Source: Pegoplata infirma
Lineage: Eukaryota; Arthropoda; Insecta; Diptera; Anthomyiidae
Direction of reading: 5' to 3'
Assembly (NCBI GenBank): GCA_963921195.1
Contig: OY992540.1
Coordinates: forward strand, 61,760,844 to 61,824,843
DNA length: 64,000 nucleotides
In this document: positions 55,096 to 64,000 of the stretch, piece after piece
Position numbering within the stretch: position 1 is the stretch's first letter
Layout: each line of letters opens with the position of its first letter
Translations under genes and position numbers: made by a program
The notes under the pieces: model-generated
The model's database searches: none
What the model was told of the DNA's origin: nothing
Seen by the model: only the letters and a program-made list of their open reading frames with translations

Positions 55096-55562
55096 TTTTA
55101 TTATTTTCAAAATAAATAGTTTCAAAATGATTCAAATTAGCGGAATTTGATAATAAGTTAAATCTAAAAAAATTTTAAATTGATGAAAAAAATTAAAATC
55201 CGAAAATCAAAAAATGCAAAATTTTCGTTTTTGCTTGAAACAATTTCTGTGCTGATTTGCATTGCATAATTTGTGGTGGTCAAGTGGGGATATTTTTTTT
55301 CAATTGCAGAAAGATGAGACTTAACATTCATGACCATATTTAGTCGAAATTCCACCTTTTTCGTACTTAAATATTTTTTTGAAAAATATGTTTTCTACTG
55401 TTCGAAAAATCGCAAAAAAGGATCAAAATGGGTTAAAAAAAAATCTTTTTACACAAAATAAAATATTTCTAATCAAAAATGTTATTTTTTCACTTTAGAA
55501 AATTTACTATCACTTAAAAAGGGCAATGTAGAGGGATATTTATAGACTTTTCGACTTGTTAA

Positions 55563-55872
55563 AGGATAAAATCGTCTGCAGTTGTATAGCAAACACTACT
55601 AGACCGATTTTGATTTGTAAATTTTTAAGTTTTCAAGTACTTAACGTAACCATTTTTTTCAATTTTGATCTAATAATGTTTTCAATGAAGGAAGAAATGT
55701 AACTTTTTCCATTTTTTAAGTTTACATTAGAATAACTTTAACAAAAGTTTATATTTTTCAAAAAACGGCTACAATAAGTACTTTATAATTTAATATTCTA
55801 CAAATCAAAAATTTTTTTTTATCAAAATCGGTTCAGTAGTTTTTGCTGTACAATTGCAGCCGATTTTGTCCT
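55563..55872. mobile_element. 310-bp TTAA MITE with inverted repeats over 50 bp long
   Basis: AGGATAAAATCGTCTGCAGT and, inverted at the right, AGGACAAAATCGGCTGCAAT. The match continues through GTA(C/T)AGCAAA and ACTACT. TTAA at 55559-55562 and 55873-55876. It sits exactly at the 3' end of the DINE (after CGACTTG). Confidence 0.85.
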
Positions 55873-55876
55873 TTAA

Positions 55877-56363
55877 AAAAGCATTCTGCAATTGAGTGGA
55901 AACGCTAGAAATTCTATTTGAGCAAATTTTGTGTTATAAAATTTTTAAAATATTTATATAGTTTCTATTTCAATTTAAAAACAGAATTAAAAACTATTGC
56001 GTATTTATTTCTTTATAGCTGTTTAAAAATTGCTATCATGAAGGCTGTTGTTTTGTTTAAACCCCCGTTTTAAGTGGGTAGATAATTAACAAAGAAAACT
56101 GAAATCAAAAAACTACGAAAAATTTCAAAATACTTTAACTCCACTTATGATAAACATAATTTAACGAATTTTAAAACAGGTACATTTACATTATTCTTAA
56201 AATTTTTCTGATCATTTTGGTAAAAATTATTGCAAAATTGGTCCAGGGGTTAAGAAGTTAAAAGCAAATCAAATCTAGATCAGTTTTAATATACTCCAAT
56301 GCTTCCATTTTGTTTTGCTTTAACAACAACAACAGCAAAATGTTGCTGACTTAGTAAAGCAGA
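55877..56363. other. AT-rich spacer, no gene seen
   Basis: ACAACAACAGCAAAATGTTG near 56326 is a short triplet-rich patch. Confidence 0.4.
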
Positions 56364-59300
56364 GAAAACAAGTAGAAAAGTTAAATTCGACTTTGCCGAA
56401 TCTATGAAAACCCTCCACAATGCCTTTTTTAGGGGATAGTACATTTTTTTAACGTGAAAAAAATTAACAATTTTGATTAGAAATATTATATTTTGTGTAA
56501 AAACTCTTTTTCTGTCATTTAAAAAAAAAAAGAAATGTAACAGATTTAAATTTTTACTTGCATAAATTTCCGATTTCTATTATTTTTATAATAGTCGCAT
56601 TTACCTTAATTAGTTTATCGAACAGTTTTGATCTGTACAGTACTTTTACAACATAATTTCTAATAGGTATCAATAGCATAGAATTATGTTACACTCATGT
56701 ACAATTTTGTATGCTACATTTATGTATATTTCGTAATAAACATACTATTTATTATGTCAAGGTTTATGTTATAACATAATTATACATTACCCGGTGCGAA
56801 CGGACTAATAAAACAAACAGGCCTAAGTTTGTTTACAATTTGTTTTAGAGATTTGAAATTATCGATTATTGCTTTTTACTTTGGTAAACTAAAACCAGTT
56901 TTAGAGAGAGTTTTAGTTTTCCGGTATAATTCTTTTTCAACGTGATTATCAAAGAGTAAGGTTGTGCAGCTAAAATTATAAAAGTCTCATTAAAAGAATA
57001 AATCGTGTTGAATCTAAATCGTTAACAGTGCAATTTTAATAATTTCTTATAAAGTTATTCTGCTTAACTTAAATTAAGTTTCAATAATTATATTTTATTT
57101 CAACACATTTTGAAAACATCAAAATAATTTTGAGAAAATTTTCGGAACGTGATCTTTGGCATATTCCATTATCTTTTGGTCATATACGCTAAAAACTTGG
57201 TCGGATTTTGTTTGCCTTGGAAATACCAATTTGGAATAGCGGAGGATATAAGTTTGGCCATATAAAGTTTTTAAAAACCCAATTTGTTGGTAAGCTTATA
57301 TTCAAAATAATAGTGATTCGTATTCAACAATTAAAATAATTTTAATAGGGTTTTTATTACGGCCGTAACGCTACCATCCGGATTCTCTCGATTAATCTTT
57401 CGAAGGTTCCGAGTGTGTCCATTCAACATTTTTCGTATCCAAACAAAATAACACAGGCTAAATTGTGTTACATTGCCATCGCCACATTAAACATATATCC
57501 CGACAATTGGAAATTGTCAAATTTTATCGTAAGCTTGGTTAATGATCATTAGTAGATTACCGTGGTTTACTGCCCTACATAACCTCAAGTTATTCGTATA
57601 TCATCATTATCGTCAAATGGATACATAAATGATAAATCATAAATTGCAGCAACCAATGTTCTTCCAATTAAAAGGAACATCATAATTAACCTTTTTGTGC
57701 TATATTTCTGAGCCAAGGTGCTGGAGTTAATCGTAAAACACATTTAAAACCAGTTGTGAGAAGTTTAAACCTGTGACGTCATCATAATTAAATGAGAACT
57801 TCATAATTCTAAGTATAACAGTTACATTTTATTATTACACAATTGCTTTAATTTTTTTTTGAATGTTAGGTTTAGCATTTTGTTTGTTGTATAACATACA
57901 CAATTTTTTTTATTAAGATTTTAAATCATCTTCTATCAATGCACCTTACAGTGGGACAATTGAATTAAATTTTGGTTATATCTGAACATGTTAAAATCAA
58001 CCTAACAAAAGATGCATTGTTAGAATTTTGATTTATTAGTTAATTATAGGATTTGATTATCATCATAATTATTGAATTATAGCATGTTATATAAATTGTA
58101 TATTATTTTATGATTTTTTTTTATTAATATGAAATTTGCATTACAGTCTTCCTGGATGTTTTGAGCTCGAACCATCGGCTGGACAACAGTAAAAGAGGTA
58201 TCAAGAAGGGTATATTTTTTGTGGTACATATAAAAATCGTGAGTAATAATATACAATTATCTATAAAACATGCATTAAAATTAATTTGGTTTTCTAAAGA
58301 TTAGTCTAAATATTACATATGAGTTAAAAATATAACACTTAGTGATAATTTTTACATGGATTTAAATTATAAAATCGGTATGATATTTTGTAAATCTAAC
58401 ATTAATTTCATTACCGAAGTTCGTTGATTTAATTATTGCTAAAGCCTAAAATTAGTTTTTTTTTTATGAATAGTTTGGATAAAATTGTTAAATAAATGAA
58501 ATGCGTATAAAAATGTTTAAATCCGAGTAGAAGCATTTATTTGGGAATGTTGGCACATAAATAGAAGATGTGGGTAATTAATTAAAGACAAGTTTTTTTA
58601 ACCTGTTAAGGGGAGATACCAAAATCAATATTTTTTTAGACACTAACGTATCTTAAGAGATGAAAGGGTGGGACTAGTATAAAGTGTCTAGGTGAAAACA
58701 ACATCTTTCACTACTTCAAAAATCTAATATTTTATAACTTTTGTTAACGTTCAATAGCCCAATGTTTTTTTTTGTTTAGTTCATTTTTAAGTCTTGGAAA
58801 TATAATTTTTTTTCTATCTGTTGTGATGTTGTAGTAGGTTGAGAACGATCAAGAACCCTCCCCAATCCGACGAGCGTAGCCGTATTCATTTCCAAGCATT
58901 GATCGGTTCTCGCAAATATTTTTAAATATGAATACTAAAAACTCTAATATCCGCACCGCAACAGAAAAATTACTAATTTTTGTTTTTGAGTGTAAATTTT
59001 TTTTTGAGTGTAATGTTTTTTAACTGTTTAAATATTTCTGAGTGAATGCACGTACGTATGTACACAAAATATTGTAAATTAAAAAAAAATTTTTTTGAGT
59101 GTAAAATTTTTTTTTGAGTGTAAAATTTTTTTCGAGTGTAATTTTTAAGTTACCAATGCTTTTAAAACTTAACAAGTTTAAAAAGCATTAATTTAAAACT
59201 AAACAAGTTTGAAAAGCATTATTAAGTTACCACCAATGCTTTTAAAACTTGTTTAAAACGTGGCATTTAAGATGAAACCAATCTGAAATTCAGGGTTTTG

Positions 59301-59505
59301 CTTATAACTTTTGAACTGCTGGAGCGAATGAGCTGAAATTTAGTACCAAATATACCTGGGGACCGGCAAAGATACATGCTAAGTTTCAGCAGTCGCATTA
59401 TTGTCTGTCGAAAGTTATCGTGTTTTTTACCTCGTAAATTCGTCAAAAACCCATGACGAAATTTACTCTTTTGCTCATTACTTTGGAACTGGCCCGATTA
59501 TGCTG
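56364..59505 (-). mobile_element. DINE-like element, variant A, split and partly replaced
   Basis: The 3' end (hairpin, CTACTTGTT) is at 56364 and runs to about 56531. It resumes at 58967 with the TTTTACACTCAAAAA block and continues through AAACCAATCTGAAATTCAGG and CCTCGTAAATTCGTCAAAAA to about 59505. There, in place of the core and microsatellite, the 21-bp minisatellite begins. Confidence 0.75.
56532..58966. other. 2.4-kb insertion in the DINE, class unknown
   Basis: Boundaries come from comparison with 20085-22540. No inverted ends or clear duplication found. Near the right end GAGAACGATCAA (58841) pairs with TTGATCGGTTCTC (58899-58911). No coding frame. Confidence 0.45.
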
Positions 59506-60412
59506 GATTTCCAAATGTATTTTAAAATTGTCCAATTGTATTTTCAAAATTTTCCAAATATATTTTCAAAATTTTCCAAATATATTTTAAAATTTTCAAA
59601 CTGTATTTTAAAATTGTCCAAATGTAGTGTAAAATTTTCCAAATGTATTTTAAAATTTGCCAATTGCATTTTAAAATTTCCCAAATGTGTTTTAAAATAT
59701 TCTATGTATAATTTTATGCAGAATATTTTAAAATATATTTGGAAAATTTTAAAATACAATTGGACGATTTTAAAATACCTTTGGACAATTTTAAAATGCA
59801 ATTGCCAAATTTTAAAATACATTTGGACAATTTTAAAATACAGTTTGACAATTTTAAAATATGTCTGGGAAATTGTGAAAATACATTTAAAAAATTTTAA
59901 AATACAATTGGCCAATTTTAAAATACATTTGGAAAATTTTGAACTACATTTGGACAATTTAAAATACATTTGGAAAATTTTAAAATACATTTGGACAATT
60001 TTAAAATACAATTGGAAATACAATTGGAGAGTTCTAAAATATATTTGGACAAATTTAAAATACATTTGGACAATTTCAAAATTAATTTGGACAATTTTAA
60101 AATATATTTGGACAATTTTAAAATACATTCGGACAATTTTAAAATACATTTGGACAATTTTAAAATACAATTGGACAGCTTTAAAATATATTTGGACAAA
60201 TTTGAAATACATTTGGACAATTTCAAAATAAATTTGGACAATTTTAAAATATATTTGGACAATTTTAAAATACATTTGGACAATTTTAAAATACATTTGG
60301 AAAATTTTAAAATACATTTGGACAATTTTCAAATACATTTGGACAATTTTAAATTACATTTTGATAATTTTAATATACATTTGGAAATTTTTAAAATACA
60401 ATTAGAAATGGT
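59506..60412. repeat. 21-bp minisatellite that reverses orientation
   Basis: The unit is ACATTTGGACAATTTTAAAAT. About nine units read on the minus strand (59506-59700), then about 32 on the plus strand (59725-60412), with TTCTATGTATAATTTTATGC between. Since 21 is divisible by three, frames of over 260 codons stay open on both strands; I do not treat them as genes. Confidence 0.95.
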
Positions 60413-61739
60413 GTAAAAAAAATGTATAAATTAATTAAATATGTATAATTTTTATTTTTTTTTTTAAATGTTTATTTTGGTTAACCAAATATAGCTTGTT
60501 GATCCTGTTTCTTTCATTAAAACTTAAAAAAAACTCCCTATTTCCAGCCCACCCTAAAAATATATTTATAATTGTTGAAAACTTTATATACCATATTTTA
60601 AGTAACAGACAAAACTAAATTCTGAATATATGATGTGATAAATGGCTTTTTGCACAAATTTAGACTTAAATAAATGTTATGTAATTTGAAATTACCAAAA
60701 ACCAAAATAAAAATAAAAAAAATATTGTAGAAAAAAATATTGTATAAAACAAAGATTACAACTTACTGTGACACAATGAAGACAGAACAATTAAACCGCA
60801 AAAGCAGGATAATAAATTTACAAAACACAAAAAAAAAATGTTTGTCGTATCTTCAATAAAATTACAACCATGACTAAGTAGCTTCACATACCTAAAACGA
60901 GAATAAAATGATAGAAAAATTATAAAATAAATATATAAAAAAAGTATTTCATTTACATAATATATAAAAAGTTATTGATTTATAATTCAATTTTCCATGG
61001 CAAAGATAAAATATTTAAATTTTATTTTTATCTCTTAACTTTAAGAATATTTTAATACCAATACAACGTTATTGATTTATAATTCAATTTTCCAAAGATA
61101 AAATATTTAAATTTATTCCACTTTATTTGTTTTATCTCTTAACTTTAAGAATATTTTTGAATACTTTGTTTGGATATCTCTTAAAATTTATCTGCTGTTA
61201 AATATTATTGTATAATAAATTCATCTCATGGGGTAAATTACGATTACATTAAATAAAATTTTTGTAAAACAAAACAATTTCCAACTCAAAAAACATTCAA
61301 CATTTTTTTTTTTTGTTATTTAACTTTTAATGTTGACATAAAAAAAAATCCTTCGTCATTATGTGTTGCTAACAGAATTGTCATCACATTGCTTGTCTAA
61401 CGGCAATATAACTGAGGATATCCTTAATATATTTGACGATTTCTTTTTTTTATATTTATTTCTATTTGTTTCGTTTTTATTTGGTACTTGACAGGAAGTT
61501 AATAAAAATCAAATAAAATGCTAATTTCAAAAAAAAAATTATATTTTTATGAATCACAATAATGAAATATTTAAACAGTTTATATTATGTATTAATGAGT
61601 TTTGATTTAAATATTTCAAGTACTGACATTTAAATTTTATGTTTTTTTTACTTTTTATTTAATGTTGGGTGCCTAAAAATATGTTAAACAACTTGAAATG
61701 ATTTAATTTCTCCAAACCTGAAAGAAACAATGTAGTTCC
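60413..61739. other. AT-rich stretch, no gene seen
   Basis: A tandem near-duplication near 60970-61160: GTTATTGATTTATAATTCAA, TTTTCCA, AAGATAAAATATTTAAATTT and TATCTCTTAACTTTAAGAAT each appear twice, about 95 bp apart. Confidence 0.5.
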
Positions 61740-61741
61740 TA

Positions 61742-62283
61742 CACTCAAAAGAAAAGCTCTGTCGAAAAATCTGTAAAATGACTTTCAATTTAGAATTACA
61801 AATTTTTAGCAGATTTTTCTGCTGAACTGAATATTTTTGCAGAATTCTCTGACATTCAATTTCTGAAAACAACCGAAATTTTACAGAACCTTTACTGATT
61901 ATGTTTGCTAAGTTTTAAAAAGTTTTTGCTCAGATTTTCAGCAGATTATTTTGCTAATTTAACAGATATTTTTTGTTATTTTTTTTTAAGTATTTTTTAA
62001 ATGTCGCCCTCGCAAAAATGAAAATCAAATGTCACTATCTGAAAATTAAAGTGGACGAATAAATAGCTCCCGCTTAAATGCGTCACTAAATATGTTACAC
62101 AAAATATAATTTTGTCGGCTTCCAGTTTGTTGCTGCTTTTAAGGAAGACAAGTTCTTCAGTTCATCACCACAGAAATTTAGCAAACCGAGTCTGCTAAAA
62201 TCAGCAGATTTCTCATATGGCTCAAAATGGGTGTATTTTCAGCAGACTTTTCTGCTGATTGGACAGAGTTTTTATTTTAAGTG
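61742..62283. mobile_element. TA-target MITE rich in AGCAGATTT words (complete)
   Basis: Left CACTCAAAAGAAAAGCTCTG, right (minus strand) CACTTAAAATAAAAACTCTG, TA on both sides. Partial copies at 1-240 and at 36917-37024 with 38700-38935. Confidence 0.8.
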
Positions 62284-62289
62284 TAGGTC

Positions 62290-62460
62290 CCCAATAAAAT
62301 CGTTTTTCTACATTTAAACAACGATTTTCATCATATTGATAAAACGGTTTCATTACATGCTGTCATAAATTTTAATGACAAATTTCATCATATTAATGAA
62401 GCTTTTCTTTAATATGATGAAACATGTCATTAAAATTAAAGAAACGTTTCATCAAGTCAT
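62290..62460. repeat. Cluster of TTTCATCATATT words in both orientations
   Basis: CATCATATTGAT, CATCATATTAATGA, AATATGATGAAAC and AAACGTTTCATCAAG lie within 170 bp and can fold on each other. Confidence 0.6.
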
Positions 62461-62524
62461 CACTAACAATAAGCCTTTTAATATATATTTTTTTTTAATA
62501 TTTAAAATAATATTGAAATAATTA

Positions 62525-63205
62525 CAACAGTTGAATAAGTTATTCGAGATTAAAAATGCGAAAAAACTCGATTTTTGGCTTTTTTGAGTGCCTGCACAGC
62601 AGCCACTGGGTGCAATAAAAATCTGGTATAAAGCGTTAGAGTAGAATTGAGCTATGATCTCAAATATATGATCAAAAAAATTTGAAGTTGTTGCACTATT
62701 ATTGGCCAAACATGTATTTTAAAAAAACACTGTGAAAAAAATTAGAAAAAGCACCATTTTTAAAACGCTCTAATAAAAAACCAGATGATCAATCTTTACT
62801 GTGATGAGCTCAAAATTTAGGCAAAAGTTCATTCTTTCTTATAGACTTATAAACCCATTAAAGGTTTCTTCCAGTTTGTACGAAAAATAACACAGAAAAC
62901 TTAAATTTGTAAAATATTTATTTTTTAGGTTTTCTTTGAAAAATATCAAAATAAAACTAAGGTATCTATCTACCTTATCTTTTTTACATAAATGATAATT
63001 TTAACAGAGTCATTTTAAAACGCAATTGTAACCCAACCAAACGCAATTATTAGAAAAAAATTGTTTTCTATGTTGGAGACCTAAGACAAATTATAATTTT
63101 GCGTTTCATACCAGATTTGTATTCCACTCAATAGCTGCTGTGCAGGCTTTCAAATAATGCAAAAATTGTAGTTTTTCGCATTTTCAACCATGAATAACTA
63201 AAAAT
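62525..63205. repeat. Foldback repeat, arms about 120 bp
   Basis: AAAATGCGAAAAAACT, GCCTGCACAGCAGCCACTGG and AAATCTGGTATAAAGCG (62550-62635) recur inverted at about 63100-63190 (GCCTGCACAGCAGCTATTGA on the minus strand). Confidence 0.75.
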
Positions 63206-63399
63206 CTGGACGTGATGGAAAAATTTGGAGAACAGATTTGGAATCAGGAGATCAAAGTCTACTAAAATTGATCACCAGAATTCAAACCGGAAAATCAGTG
63301 TTGAGCGGTGTAATAGACCAATTCTATTATTTATTAATGATTTTTTAAGTTTCGTTTTTTTTTAAGAAATTATAAGCGTGTGTTCAAACACACGCTGGT
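63206..63399. other. Short spacer
   Basis: GTGTGTTCAAACACACGCTGG near 63377 contains the near-palindrome GTGTTCAAACAC. Nothing else recognised. Confidence 0.35.
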
Positions 63400-63790
63400 A
63401 AGAAATCTTTTAATGGCAAAAATTTGTTACTCATACGCCATGTTTTAACAAGAAAATACAAGGAAATTCCAAAATTGTCATAAAATTCAATATTCAAATG
63501 CGATTTTCTCGAAAAAAACGACCAACGTGTTTCTGAATTTTTTTGTGTGGATGGACAAACATCTAAACTTAAAAAAAAAAATTAAAAAAAAAAGTGGCCG
63601 GTTAATCGATAGCCCATACAAAACTATATAAGAATGTAAATTTTTGAGATTGTGGTGCATTCCGTTTTAATGTGAAAAATATTTAATCAAGGCAACTCGA
63701 CACAAATTTGACCATTTTTCCAATATTTGACCACGCCTCCTGAGCCCAGTTTTTGAAAAATTGAAAAACCAAAAACTTAGTTCCATAAAG
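63400..63790 (-). repeat. Inverted copy of the repeat at 13040-13480
   Basis: On the minus strand GTTTTTGGTTTTTCAATTTTTC, AGGAGGCGTGGTCAAATATT, GTGTCGAGTTGCC and CACACAAAAAAATTCAGAAA follow the same order as 13088-13385. This ties it to the 3' tail of the GATGAAAA family, here without an array. Confidence 0.7.
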
Positions 63791-64000
63791 AGCTATCCAT
63801 ACAACCTATTCACAAATTCGTGCGACACTTTTTTTTTTCGCTGGACATTTGGTGTGGAATGCCTCATATATATGTAACTTTCAAACTATTTGCCAGATTG
63901 AAACATTATGAGTGGGGCAAATTAAGTCAATGGTGTAATTTTTCACAATAGCTAGTATGGAGTAACCCTAATACAATACAGCGTGAGTTACAGAGTTCCA
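63791..64000. other. Window end, no feature seen
   Basis: Nothing recognised. Confidence 0.3.

Larger units (their letters stand above)
53096..55432. mobile_element. TTAA-flanked (piggyBac-like) element carrying a LINE fragment
   Basis: TTAA on both sides (53092-53095 and 55433-55436), inside a DINE phrase whose intact form (ATTACTTAAAAAATTTTT) is known at 14161. Ends CTCATTTTGGAC and, inverted, CCCATTTTGATCC. Without the LINE it is about 550 bp. The piggyBac assignment rests on target site and the CCCATT end only. Confidence 0.65.
52895..55558 (+). mobile_element. DINE-like element, variant A, 5'-truncated, with nested elements
   Basis: It begins with CCTTAAATTCACGTGTTGAA, runs through the TTTTACACTCAAAAAAA block, is split at TTAA (53092) and resumes at 55433 with the AAAATAAAATATTTCTAATC phrase and the 3' end. 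Confidence 0.8.

Noticed and set aside
58140..58200. tRNA-like word GATGGTTCGAGCTC on the minus strand
   Set aside because: Isolated B-box-like match without A box or stem.
59401..60416. Open frames of 148 to 276 codons on both strands with seven-residue periodicity
   Set aside because: They arise because a 21-bp minisatellite unit has no stop in several frames. Frames overlap on both strands and show no start context or family.

Overview
The window looks like non-coding nuclear DNA from a higher (cyclorrhaphan, probably calyptrate) fly. It is very AT-rich, full of homopolymer tracts, and I find no host exon, operon, ribosome binding site, CRISPR array or rRNA/tRNA gene. The fly assignment rests on many DINE-1/mini-me-like elements, which carry a (TA)n run, a conserved core and a (GTCY)n microsatellite and are described from Diptera. 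A Jockey-clade LINE and fly-style hAT, Transib and TTAA-target elements agree with this. The species is not identified.

The layout is a stack of mobile elements inserted into one another, with short apparently unique stretches between. 0-7.3 kb: two DINE-like copies. The second is split by two abutting Transib-type elements (2031-4920 and 4926-6598), each bounded by CGGCG; the first of these holds another DINE and the second holds a tRNA-derived SINE and a broken coding region. 7.3-13.5 kb: an unclassified family with GATGAAAAAAATT-like arrays, interrupted by a 5'-truncated Jockey-clade LINE whose ORF2 is intact (9397-11985). 13.5-22.7 kb: two DINE copies, one carrying a TA-target MITE and one carrying a 1.6-kb foldback with TTAA ends, plus a hAT-like element (17212-19793) that holds a MITE and a Helitron. 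22.7-28.6 kb: mostly unique sequence, then a GC-richer island (24.3-27.3 kb) with two degraded LINE segments and a tandem pair of strong hairpins. 28.6-32.8 kb: a four-deep nest of MITE, MITE, hAT and SINE, then more DINE and MITE copies.

32.8-43 kb: unique sequence, a hAT MITE with a perfect 8-bp target duplication (35254-35781) inside a TA-flanked MITE, a large hAT-like element (35933-39185) containing a foldback, and a MITE with a GC-rich core (41622-42806). 43-48.6 kb: arrays of the GATGAAAA family alternating with DINE copies of three sequence variants and one element built on AACGCTTT motifs. 48.6-52.5 kb: mostly unique sequence. 52.5-55.9 kb: a palindromic MITE, a DINE holding a TTAA-flanked element that in turn holds a LINE reverse transcriptase fragment, and a 310-bp TTAA MITE. 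56.4-60.4 kb: a split DINE that runs into a 21-bp minisatellite changing orientation partway along. 60.4-64 kb: AT-rich sequence, one MITE, one foldback and an inverted copy of the repeat seen near 13 kb.

There is no gene network to describe. The only long, convincing protein-coding regions are the two LINE reverse transcriptases. The most notable observation is the Transib pair: their ends carry CACAGTG-type heptamers and A-rich nonamer-like blocks at spacings of 13 and 23 bp in one element and 14 and 24 bp in the other, like the 12/23 spacing of V(D)J recombination signals.
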